This document shows positions 31,913 to 43,234 of a stretch of 64,000 nucleotides of DNA, one piece after another (positions within the stretch are counted from its first letter, which is position 1; each line of letters opens with the position of its first letter). Both the position numbers and the translations under genes were made by a program. A model generated the notes under the pieces. It made no database searches. It worked only from the letters and a program-made list of their open reading frames with translations, and had not been told where the DNA came from. The DNA comes from Aaosphaeria pasadenensis (taxonomy: Eukaryota; Ascomycota; Dothideomycetes; Pleosporales). Location: positions 1,116,001-1,180,000 of the forward strand of contig JAKLMB010000006.1 of assembly GCA_022813625.1 (NCBI GenBank). Direction: 5' to 3'.

Positions 31913-34213
31913 ATGACTGTCGAAAGTAATGACTTCGCTCATGAGAAGAAGATTGGGGACGTTGAGAAGCCCGTCTTCATTGAGAACGCAAACCAATCGC
32001 CAACAGAGGCCTCATTGAACCTTGAACAGCAACGGACGCTGGAGGGTATCGATGTAGACAACCACAATGCTTTTTTGGGGGACGACAGTGACGGAAAGGT
32101 TACGTGGAACCTTCGTAGTATTCTTGCTGCGATTTTCCTTGCTGGTCTTTACACAGGTACGTTGCAAGCTGTTTGCCCACCCACACACCCGACCATGACA
32201 CACTCCAATAGCTATTTACCTGTCTTCTAATACTCCTTCTGCATTGCTTCAATTGCATTAATATAATTAATAATGATTTCTCACTAATGATGTGTGTAGG
32301 GTCTCAAGTTATTTTATACTTCACCGGTGGCTCCCTGGGCTTCATCGCGGAGGACCTCGGCCTCTCTAGAGGCTCCGCATGGCTTCCAACAGCAAATATC
32401 CTTGCTATCGCCGCCGTTTGTCCATATGCCGGTTATTTGCAAGATATTTATGGCAAGAAAATTCCCGCTCTGTTTGGCTCATTGTGCATCTGTATTGGCT
32501 GCGTATTGATGGCCACCACGCATTCCTTTGCTCAAGCACTTGCAGGAATGGCTATATCTGGAGTGGGCGCTGCCATAGGAGAATTGACCGGTCTTGCTGG
32601 GTAAACTTTCCCGCTGCTTGCCTACTGCTTCGATGCTGATCTGGAGATTTAAGACTCGCAGAAGTTGTGCCCGTCAAGTATCGCGGGTACTCTTTAGCAC
32701 TTGTGACAGCCTTCGTCCTTCCTTTCTGTCCGTATCTCATGTGAGTTCCTCCACGGCCTTCCAATCTGTGACGATGAAGATGCTAATCATTGACAGGTAT
32801 GTTGAGCTTTGGTGTAAGTGAAAATCGGCTACATAGCGGCTCCATTCCATAGCATGCAAATATACTGATGAATTCAGCGCACACAAACTCTGGGCCTGGT
32901 TGGCGTTGGGGCCCCTGGGTAGCATTGTAAGATATGACGGCGACGTTGTCAGGCTACGATGCACTAACACTATGTAGTATTTACAATGTTGTCATCGGAT
33001 TGGGGCTACTATGCACTTACTTTCCAAAGGCACACCCACGTGGCGAAGGATTCTCCCGTAAGGCTATTCTCAAGAAGATCGACTACCTGGGAGGAGTTTT
33101 GTCAATCACTGGATTGACTCTCTTGTAAGTTGGAATGCTTTCACCCTTTATAGACATATTCTGATACTCTGAAGCTTGGTTGCCCTTCAATCTGGTGGTT
33201 ACACGCACCCATGGAGCAGCGCCTATGTGCTATGCACTCTTATTATCGGACTTCTGCTCATCGGGGCATGGATTGTTCATCAATGGAAATTCGCCAAACA
33301 TCCTATGATCCCCCATGAGCTTTTCCGCGGCCAGCGTATTGTAGGGCTAGCATATGTTATTGCCTTCGCTGCTGGAATGAATTTCTTCAGGTTTGTATCT
33401 GTATTTTGCAATATTGCAAATTAAACACTAACATAATACAATAGTATTTTGAATTTCTTCCCAATTACGTTCACCAACGTTTACGATCCCATTCCTGTGC
33501 AGATCGGACTTAAAGGTAAATTCAGATGAGCAAATGGGGAAGATCATGAAATAATAACACTTTGTACAGGACTTCCTCCAGCATTTACAACGACATTCGG
33601 AGCCATCGGATTCAATGCTGCCCTCTCTACCTTTCCAGCTCGCAGTCGAGAAATCCTCCTCGTGGCGCTTTTCTTCATGACCGCTTTCGGTGGCTCTCTC
33701 GCCTGTAGCACACCCGAAAACCCAAAGTTGACAGTTGCCCTTGGTGCTCTTGCATCTTTTGGTGTCGGTGGAGTTCTTGTGCCAGCAGCTACAATAGCCA
33801 TGATCGTGGCCCCCGACGCCGTCATCACCACCGCCGCCGCCCTCTCCCTCTCTATCCGAACCGTCGGTGGATCAATCGGATACTCCGTCTACTACAACAT
33901 CTTCGCTACCAAGCTCGAGCAACAGCTTCCATCATACGTCATCGAATACGCAATGAAGGCCGGCCTCCCTGCTACCTCTGCGGAGAAGTTCGTCACTCTC
34001 TTCTTGACCGCGCCGGAGGAGATCGGCACCGTGGAGGGCGTCACACCCGCAGTAGTACAAGGGGCGTCAAAGGGCGTCCAGTGGGCGTACAGCCAGAGTC
34101 TGAAGTACGTCTGGTTCACGAGTATTGCTTTTGGTTCGATGGCGATTGTCTGTTGCATTCTGCTACCCAGCACGAAGAAGTACCAGACCAACCGTGTCGC
34201 CGTCCAGATCTAA
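31913..34213 (+). CDS. MFS transporter of the TRI12 (trichothecene/siderophore efflux-like) family
   Basis: Nine exons: 31913-32156, 32300-32600, 32654-32740, 32797-32813, 32878-32926, 32978-33124, 33175-33390, 33445-33515 and 33570-34213, for 591 residues with every junction in frame. A hydrophilic ~75-residue N-terminus precedes about 14 membrane helices. YLQDIYGKKIPALFG is the loop 2-3 MFS signature region. SRGSAWLPTANILA, ELTGLAGLAEVVPVKYRGY, LWSHTNSGPGWRWGPWV and FPITFTNVYDPIPVQIGLKGLPP are typical of the TRI12/fungal drug-H+ antiporter (14-spanner) group. Substrates in this group include siderophores and secondary metabolites. No biosynthetic gene lies nearby, so no trichothecene link is implied. 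Exon 4 is only 17 bases. Confidence 0.9.
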
Positions 34214-35397
34214 GTGCCTTGCAGAGATATCGTGTCACATGTACGCTATATTATGGGTTGTTTCCTAGTCAATGATGCTGTAACCGCTTGCAGTCATTCA
34301 GTAGCAGTCAATCTTGATATCTTTACAGCCTTGCAGTAATTTTCTCAGCCTTGTAGCCCTCAGTACTGACTCGGGTGGACCTGACCTGACCTAACCTGAC
34401 CATTCCCACGCCCAATTCGAACCGAGTCTATTGAAGACAAATCCGGAATTTCAATAGAGCAGCTATAGTCCTCCAAGACCCTACCATTCGGTTACAGAAC
34501 ATCCGCGATAACGTTGATTCGGTATATCTAATAGGGTTCTTGCAGTCTAGAATACCGGGTATAGTCTAGCTCCTGACACCCTTCGTCCTCCAGCCTGATC
34601 GACATTTCCATCGTCGAAGGACAGTTTCCTAAGCCCGCAGTAGGTGAGATGCATGGGGTACGGCACCTGCAAATGATGTTGAGACATTACATCAGGCCGC
34701 GTCCTCCGTTCAGTCGAGTTCGACCACGTATCTTTCTGACGTTGAGCTTCACGGCCGATTCGATATCCTATGTGGTGCAACCGCACTCTGGACATTAGTC
34801 TGGATTGAAGAAGTTAGGCTATAGAAGCCTCATTCTTGACTCTATAAGAAGACCATGCCTCTCCCGCTGTTTTGCATATATATTGCCCAAATCACTCTCA
34901 AGCAGCTGTTGTCATCATTGAAGTAGGCAACCGTGCAGCAGCGTATGGACCGGGCTGCCCAAGAGGACGAACAAACTCTCTCAACGTCCTCTTCTGCCGA
35001 AGCTGAAGCCAAAGGCTGAAAGGAATGCGACAAAACCGGTGAAGCTCGGGCGGGGTGAGAGATGCGCCAGGCGCCCTGTAATGTGTCTGATTGGTTGCAC
35101 CGTTCTGCCTGGAGCCATCCGACTGATAACGTCAAACCGAGTGAACTGCGCCCTCATGCAAGTCGCATGCACACTCCAATCAATATGTCCTCCCATATTC
35201 CAATCACTCTCTTGTCTCGGCCCCCATGTCCTGGTAGTACGACCATTCTGCTCCCCATGTTCTTCCAAGGCAGAAGCCCGCCCTTCGTGAAGGGTTGCCA
35301 TTGCTTTTGGTCCCGCTGGACTGACATAAAAACTTAGCCGTCTGTCCTGCTTCTCCGGCGTCAGACTCCAAAAGCTTTCCTGGCTCATTCTTTGCAT
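34214..35397. other. Intergenic, nothing supported
   Basis: 1.2 kb. Contains a short GACCT-type tandem run (CTGACCTGACCTAACCTGACC) at about 34379-34400. A 177-codon minus ORF (34981-35514) overlaps the rvt-like gene start and is not supported. Confidence 0.4.
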
Positions 35398-38300
35398 ATG
35401 GCTTCGGCCCGTACTCCATCCGTGTCCCCTTTTTTGAAGGAGGCAGCGGATCTCAAAATCACAGAGTTGTACAATGCGAGAGACGACTTCACAAATCGCT
35501 ATAATGCCAACCAAAGCATAATTCAGGCTGGCGACGATGCACTGAAGAGAGTTACCGCACTCCTCGAGGAGATGAAGAGGCTCGATCCTTATCTCGAAGA
35601 TGAGGACGACTTCCAGGCGATATCTCGGTATCTCGAGCAGGCGAAGAATGACAGTTCGATTTCAGATGCAAAACTCGGCCGATTCGAGAAGCAATTGCTC
35701 GAGAAGCTGAACATGCACGGAAATCGACTGGAGGTAGCGGTCTTTCAAGTAGAGCTCCTGAAGGAGTTTCTGAACAAGAAGGAAACCGCGGCCGATCTCG
35801 CCCCTACGCTTGAGCAAATGGAGCTCGAAGACGGATTCGAACTCGTTGAAAGTGGATTAGAGAACGTATTTGAGATTTTTGAGAAAAACGCGTTCTCTTC
35901 CAAGTCCGTCAATACAGAGGGTATTGAGAAGTACCTCGATGAGGCTTTCGGTGACGATAACTCACAGGTGGCCTTGGACCGGCTTCGGGACGACATCAAG
36001 TTTTATGCCACTGATGTCATGGATGGCAGCATAGAATTGGCCGACGAGGAGCTTGAATGGTGCATTCGTGACCTCCTATCCAACGGACTGCTCAGCGAAG
36101 ATAAGAGAAAGACGTTGGAGGGATACCTGCAATCGCCGGCTGCTATTCGTGAAATCAAGAGCACGCTTAACATGAAGACCATTCGCCATTGGAACTGGCG
36201 AAAGGAAAACGGCCTGCCAGTTGTTGCACGTCAGAACGAAGATGGCAAGTACTGCATCACGGTGGAAGAGGATCTTACAGATACTTTGTTTCACCACACT
36301 CTCGCCATTGGATTCTCCGCCAAACTCAGGACCTACCTCGAAGACCTGGTCGAACATCCCAATGTATGGCCAAATACCGCAGCTACCAGCCCGGCAGAGT
36401 ACGATAGAAAGGACTACTATCTACACCCCTTCCCAACCGCTCGTCCTATGAGGCAGCCTTTGCCGAGAGCTTCTGTCTGTACCGTTTGCCATGGTCCGCC
36501 TCCTTTCCCTCCGCCGATGCCTCCACCAATGCCCCCACCGATGCCACATGTGCTTCCCGGACACATGATGCCACCTCCCCCTCCGCCCCCTGAGCCATTC
36601 CCAATAATCTATCCACCCGCTCCTCGAAGAAGGGTTGCAAAGAAGGGAAGGCGCGGCGGTCCCGTCTACCGCTGGACTGTCAGCGGCGAACGTGCACAGA
36701 TATACATGCGTGAATTCTTCCTTTCCCGCCTCCCAACCGACTTCGCATCCGCATATAAGTCCAAAGATCTGAACGCGACACAGGCAGAGCTCATCAAAAA
36801 CCTTGCCGTAGAGAGCAAACTCCGTGAGCGCTTTGATGGCGAAGTCCATGGCTTCACTGCCAACTTCACTTCTTTTGCCTCGTCACTCCCTCATGACACC
36901 ATCTTGACCGTTCTCAAGTACATTGGCATGCCCGAACAATGGCTCGAGGTTTTCAAACGATTCCTGCGTGCCCCATTGAACATGGGTCCCATCGTCAGGG
37001 GCAGCTCCGATAAAGTCGTAACGCGGACTTGCGGCGTCCCCATTGCTCACGGTTGGGAGCAATTCTTCACTGAGCTGATCCTCTTCTTCCTCGATTTCGC
37101 CGTCAGAAAGAAGACAAATAACTTCCTCTATCGTCTCAGGGACCAATGTTACTTCGTTGGAAAGAAGGAGCATTGTGACACTGTTGCAGAAATCTTCAAG
37201 ACCTTTACCGATGCTTTCGGTCTTAACTGCGAGTATGGAACTATGGAGAAGTCCACCCTCGGACACGTCGTCTTCAAGGTAGTGGATGGCAAGGTTTCGT
37301 ATGGACTTGAGGACGAGAAAACCGACGCCTACGCCCGCCGCGTCAAGAAGCAGCTGTCGACCTGCACCACAGTGATCGACTGGGTCCGCACTTGGAACCT
37401 TACAGTAGGAACCTACGCAAAGCACCTCTTTGGGCCTCTAGCCAACATATTCGGCCCTGAGCACGTGGACCTCGTCACGAAATCGTACAACCGCATTCAT
37501 GAGTATGTTTTCCTCCCCCAAAATTCCTATCCCCTCAGCTTCAAAACCCCAAAATCAGAAGAAACTCCAGCTAACAGTGACTCCTCCCTAGAATCATTTT
37601 CGAATCCAGTAACCTCAACTCATACGTCACCCAACTCCTCCAAAAGCACCTCCCCAAGTCCCCCAACGACCCACTCCCCATCGAACCCCTAATCTACCTC
37701 CCCTTCGCCTTCGGCGGCGTCGGCGTGAAAAACCCTTATACGACCCTCAACCTCGCCCGGCCCGCCCTCACGGACCCCAAGGAAGAATTCGACAGCCTCC
37801 TCGACGACGAGACGAAGCACTTCGAAGCCTTCAAGAAGAGCTTCGACGCCATGCGGCCCCAACAACTCGTCGACCGCATGAAGGAGATCTTCTCAGACGA
37901 CAAACACCGCCTGACACAGTCCTTCCCCGGCGCCGACACCCCCACCACCTCCGACACAACCGCAGTCGCCTCTACCACCACCACCGCCGAACCCGCCGTC
38001 GTCCCAGCACCCCTGCGCGCCTTCATGGACATGAAGGAATTCACCAAGGACCGCGAAACGCTAACCTACACGCCCCTCGCGCTGCCCCCCTTCGGCGGCC
38101 CCATCGCCGCCCCGCCCCCCTTCCGCGTGCTCCCCAACCCGCACGCAACGTTCCAATTGCTGCTCGCGGAGCCCGTCTCGCACATCTTCACGTCGGACCG
38201 GGTCTGCGAGTCGGTCAACGACAGCGCGGGCAAGGGCGACATCAGGAGGTGGCGGCACGTCAGCGCAGAGGACAGGTGGGTGCTGCAGATGTACGCCGAC

Positions 38301-38453
38301 GAGTGCTTCGAGCGGTACGGAAGGGTTATGGTGTGGGCTGTCGATGCGGTGCCGCTCGAGGCGCTGAAGGCGGCTAGGGGCATCGCACCTGAGGCGCGCT
38401 CGGCCGCCGGACGGGACGTCGATGACGATTCTTGCTGCTCGAGTGAGGTCTGA
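35398..38453 (+). CDS. rvt-family reverse-transcriptase-related protein with altered catalytic residues
   Basis: Two exons, 35398-37502 and 37592-38453 (GTATGT donor, GCTAAC branch), for 988 residues, the size of known fungal rvt proteins. rvt genes are domesticated, usually single-copy cellular relatives of reverse transcriptases. The N-terminal ~330 residues are helical/coiled coil. Residues ~361-405 hold CTVC and long Pro-Met repeats, with a basic RRRVAKKGRRGG after them. Then come YMREFFLSRLPTDF, motif A-like GFTANFTSFASSLPHDTI, GVPIAHGWEQFFTELILFFLDFAV (motif B region), and the motif C position FLYRLRDQCYFVG. Family members, as I recall them, have Asp in motif A (DF) and HDD in motif C; here these are Asn489 and RDQ (Asp582, Gln583), so polymerase activity is doubtful. 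The C-terminal domain continues to residue 988 with FGGVGVKNPY, also family-like. No transposon features flank it. Confidence 0.8.
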
Positions 38454-39682
38454 TGAGGGCATGGCTCCTCGTCGTTAGCTGGCTGGCTAGCTAGCTACAC
38501 GAATCCCTTGGTAAAGTGCCATGTTCAACCTTTCGTTACTCTCATCCGTTTTCAATCTACGTTTTGGTCTGGAAAGACTGCCCCAACACTCATTCATTCC
38601 TTTTCTCTTATTATTGTCCTTTCTTTTCCTTGTCTCTCTTTTTTTCTCTCTTCAAACTCTCCTTCTCCTATTACTTTGAAGGCTTGGTTCAGATTGAATA
38701 CGTCGTGGATTTTCTTCCCGGAAAGTCTACACCTTACGATGGATGTGCTGTTCTTGTGGTTTATGAATAACGATGATGATTTTAGCTAGCTTTTCCATAT
38801 AGTTTCGTGAAATAAATCGTTGTTTCCTCTTATCATTACATTGCATTCGGCAGACTGAGTGCGATCTCATTGAAATTCATCCTGTGACTTCCGTGATGTA
38901 AATGACGATAGCAACAGTACAGCCTGGGACATGTAACATCATGAACGAGATATGGTATGAATCACGCAGCATGTTGAAAGAGGTAGTTCATCCATCACAA
39001 CAACCCTGGCCCGCAGACCAAGGCTGACTTCTTTTTAAAACTACGGGAATGTGTCGAGTAGCCTTACAGTCCACCGTCTCCACAACGTTCAAACCATGCA
39101 CGCCTTCCTTCCCTATCCTGTCCTACCCTGCCCTGCCCAAACCCGATGCCGCAGTAGTTCATGAGTTTTGGGAAGAGTGGGGTCTTCGTGATACAAGCAA
39201 TTGAAGAAGCAGAGAATTCCATACCGAGCCACACTGAACGCAACACACAAGACCTATAACACACAATGGAGGGGAATCAGAATAGCCAAAACAAGAGGGG
39301 TTTTCATTAGAAACAGGTAATGGTGGTGGGTGCCAGTGAGGTGAAGTAGCGTCCGACGCTATGCACTCGCAATCGTACGTAAAAGATGCGGCCCGAAAGG
39401 AGACCGTGGGAAAATGAAAATGAGCCTGGAAGACATGATGAAAGAACTGATGTTGGGTACCGGTACCGACTCTTGGATTAAATGTTTTATTGAATGGCGA
39501 TCGTTTGCGACGCAGTGAATGAATCATGCCGGTCCCGCTCGCTCCAAAAACTCCGCATTTTGAGAAAGAAACTTCAAAGGAGCCACTCGTAGAAGAAGAA
39601 CACGTCCGAAGAACGGACTCGTGGAAAAAGATACAAACCGGGAAGAGGAAGGTGAATCAGGAGTAAACGAAGTCCTTCAGGC
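38454..39682. other. Intergenic between convergent rvt-like and Barentsz-like genes
   Basis: 1.2 kb, pyrimidine-rich around 38600-38660. No gene or repeat is seen. Confidence 0.4.
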
Positions 39683-41885
39683 CTACTGGGGAGGATAGTA
39701 GACTGCCCCTGTTGGCTGCATTTGTTGTGGGTAGTAGTATTGTGCCCCTTCTGGACTAGGGGTCATCATCCCACCCATGCCAGGCACAGCATAGCTGGGT
39801 TGAGGGTAACCCTCCATAGGGGGAGGCGCAGTGTTATACATCTGTGAAGGGTCGATGTAGTAGGTCATGCCGTTGGACTCGTAGGGAACCATAGAAGGTC
39901 CAGTAGGAGGTGCGTTGGCGGCAGGGGCCGGCGGACCTGCTGCCATAGGCATGGCATAACCCTGTTGAGGGTTGGGTACGAACATAGGGACCATGCCACC
40001 AGGTGGTACAAACTGTTGAGAAGCGGCCTGAGGGTAGTAGTAGTTTGGTTGCACAGCGTAACCTTGCGGCTGGTAGCCAGCTTGCTGGAATGGCTGGAAG
40101 GCAGGAGCATGTATGGCCCTCTCCGGGATGTTCGATAGAGGAGTTCCAGTCGATGCCTGGCTGGGGTAGGAAAGCTGGCGAGCATGGGGGTAATATGTTT
40201 GCTGCTCGGCGGGAGCGTTTCCGTTGACGTGGGCGGGGACTTGCTGATGGAACGGCTGTTGCTCTTGTTGCTGGGGAGGGTTGAAGTTCATAGAGACCGG
40301 CGATTCGATTCCAGCAACAGATACAGTCTTCTGAGGCCGAGGCTGATGCATGGGAAGAGCACCTTGGCCCCAATTTTCGCGGAAGGCAGGTTTCTGTGGA
40401 AGAGGATACGGCTGGGTCGCCATGTTGTTCGGAGTGCCCATGTGCGGTGAAATGACGGGAGGTCCGGGAAGCTTAGGTCCACCAGGGGGTAGACGGACCA
40501 CTGGGCGTGATGGATCGACGAAGCCACCTGATCGAGACATGATGGATCCTGCGGGAGAGACGAGTGAGTCTCTCCCCATTTCCCGTGCCATAGATGATCT
40601 CCTGCTCATGGCAACGCTTGGAGAGTACACGCTGCCTCCATACGCGCTTGTCCGCCTGCTCGAGAATCCTCCACCAAAAGAACCGAACCCCCGGCCTCGT
40701 CCCCGTCCAAAGCCTTGTTGATTGGGTCTCAGTGCACGCGGGATGAAGATGAACGATCGATCGACCGTCGGGAAGATATATCTGGGAGCCGCGGGCGGGA
40801 GGGAGATGCGTACGGGTTTGTCGCGGCGAAGTGGGGGTCGGTGGTTTGGGAGACGTGTATGTTGCTTGATCGGTACATTCTGGAACTGGATGGGTGCTTT
40901 CATTCCAGGAAGGAACACGCGCACCAGTGCGTTGTGAGTATGAACGGTGGTGGAGAAGTTGCGTACTTGCGGAGGTTTAGGGGTAGGGGCCGTCGATGGT
41001 TTCGTGAAGGATGAAGGAGCGTTCGGTGCGGAATCATTCGGGATGTTCGAGCGGGCTGTCTGGTTTTGCTGAGAATGAGAAGTCGGGTCATTGATCGTTT
41101 CGTGGAGGTCATGCTTCCACGGCGATTCTGTAGCTTCCGAGGTCTGAACCCTTTGACTGTTCATATTGTAAGCATGCGTTCGCAATGTGTACGTGACAAA
41201 CATTAATCAATACGTACTTCGCCGGTGAGTATGGGCCTCCAATGTGACCACCTGCTCCTCCCCTTATCCCACGAGCACCTCCTCGAGGCCCATACTGTCT
41301 GAATCCATTCTGTCCATGTGAAGTCCGCTGGTCATGCATGAAGAAAGCACCTCGGTTTGGTATGAATGCGGGATCCGAATCCCTTTTCTTCTTGTATTCC
41401 TCGTGTTCCCGTCGTTTGCGATCGGCGAATGTTTCTGGCCGGTTGGAAGCAACTCCAGCTGAGGCAGGGCGCTCCCCAACGGGCGGAGACGCCGCCTCAA
41501 AGTCCACCACTTCATCACTTGAGGCCTTGTCTGCCAGTTTGAGACCATTCATCATTATCTCGGTATCCTTGACGGCGGTAAAGGTGGCATCGGAATGGGC
41601 AATGGGCGGCGATGGAGCTCGGCGGGCCGAGGGCTCTGTGCGAGTGCTCGCCCCTCGAGCGGCTCCATTGGTTTTTGGTTTCGTCTTTCCGGTAGTCAGT
41701 GATGGAGACGTGTCGGCATCGCTCAGGTCGCTGTTGTCGGCGTCGGCGTCCTCGTCGATGTCGCTTGGAACGGAGATGTCGCTTTGCGAATCGTCGGCCA
41801 CCTCGGTCGCCACCGACCTGTCGTCGCCTTCGTCGTCCAGCCTTCGTCGTCGTACGATGTTCCTGTTTTTCCTTGGGGCGGCCAT
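39683..41885 (-). CDS. Barentsz/CASC3 (Btz-domain) exon-junction-complex protein
   Basis: Exons 41885-41218 and 41156-39683, for 713 residues. The N-terminus is a basic patch (MAAPRKNRNIVRRRRLD) followed by acidic disorder. The Btz/SELOR core near residues 150-187 (ETFADRKRREHEEYKKKRDSDPAFIPNRGAFFMHD) has the RGAFFMHD/DPAFIP signature that contacts eIF4A-III and RNA in the exon junction complex. The remaining 500 residues are low-complexity (RGRGRG, Pro/Gln/Tyr-rich) and end in YYPPQ repeats. In fungi with many introns this protein would act in mRNA localisation or translation rather than as a helicase. The long disordered tail is typical. Head-on to the rvt-like gene. Confidence 0.85.
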
Positions 41886-43234
41886 GTTGGATAATACGAG
41901 AAGTTACAAATAGGGCGGGGAGACCGGAGGGGAGCGAGGGAGCGAGGACGTAGGTATCGCTTGGCCGGAGAGAGAAGGGTGGGTAGGGTGATGGCTCAGG
42001 CGGGGAGGCAGACACAGCGAGGGAGGGCTAGCGAAAGGGCGGATACGAGAGCGGATGCGGAGGATGTGATTATAGCAACCGTGGCGGAGAGGAGGAGATG
42101 GCCGCGAATGTGGAGGTTGGGATGTGGTATGATGGGGATCTTAGATGATGTTCGATGCCTGAGAAAAATGACGGTTGAGTCGAAGCTTGGCTGGCCCTTC
42201 CCGCGCGGCCGCTCGCCACGATATGATCAGAGCTTTTGCTACAAGTATCCATCCATCCCATCCAGACATGCCAGCCGAATGTATCAGTCCATACAATTAC
42301 AACTCACTATATCAATTAATAACACAGACGCTTGATCTACATCATTGTGAATATTAGGGCGTATTCTGTATGCGATCGACTCTGAAATACAATTGCGGTA
42401 TGGAGGATATACCCCAAACAGTCTCAGCATATATTCCGTACCCACGTAACTAGATCTTCGTCAAACCGCCTACGGCGCAGCAGCTATCCGTAAACACCTA
42501 GACAGGGATCCGGCCTTTGAAGATCATTTGATCGACATCTACATCTCCGTGCAAGCCAGACCAGAGTACTACTCGTACTGGGTGTAAGGGTCATATTATA
42601 GAAATTAGGCACGTGACTGGGTACATACATCTTCACGCCCATTTAGTACAGAGGCTGACAAATATTGAAACTGTAACTATCTATCATATCATGGTTGGGG
42701 AAACGAGGGTAATCTATCCCGGAAGAAAATTCAAAGATTAATGATGGTACAATAAGAACATAACAAAGGGATGCCGACAAAGGGATGCTGGCCTCCTATT
42801 TAGTTTGGTGAGAAATTCATGTCACATAGGCACATGGTCAAGTCAATGCATAGGAGTGGTTGTGCAGTGGTCATGGAAATGAAATGTTACTATGTACAAT
42901 TCCCTTTGAAAACTATATTGAGTCTTTCCTCCCGCCCGATGATAGATCTGGTAAAAGCTCTACAAAGAGAGGGTATCATATATATCACTAGTGGGCTTTC
43001 CCTTTCAATCCCTGCGCCGTTCAGATGCTGTTCCTTATAAGGTAATGCAAGGTATCCGTTTGATGCAGTACTTCTCTCTTAAAAAAACAAATGCTGAATG
43101 TAGAAATGCGCCGACAATGCATCATGAACTCCTCGTAAAGAAATGTGGTATTTTTACAAAGCGTCGCTTCAAGCCGACAGTGTACGGCGGGTCGCTTTTG
43201 TGAAGCTACACGAACTATTTTCAGATCGTTCGCT
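41886..43234. other. Intergenic, nothing supported
   Basis: 1.35 kb upstream of the Barentsz-like gene and downstream of the PNUTS-like gene. AT-rich towards 42600-43100. No gene seen. Confidence 0.4.

Noticed and set aside
31913..34213. Trichothecene or other toxin cluster suggested by the TRI12-type transporter
   Set aside because: No terpene synthase, P450 or acetyltransferase gene is nearby; the family transports many compounds.
34400..34440. Possible tRNA B-box (GGTTCGAAT on the minus strand)
   Set aside because: Flanking bases do not form a T-stem, and no A-box or acceptor stem pairs with it.
35398..38453. rvt-like gene as a retrotransposon remnant
   Set aside because: No LTR, poly-A, integrase, RNase H or target duplication flanks it, and it has a normal intron; the sequence matches the cellular rvt architecture instead.
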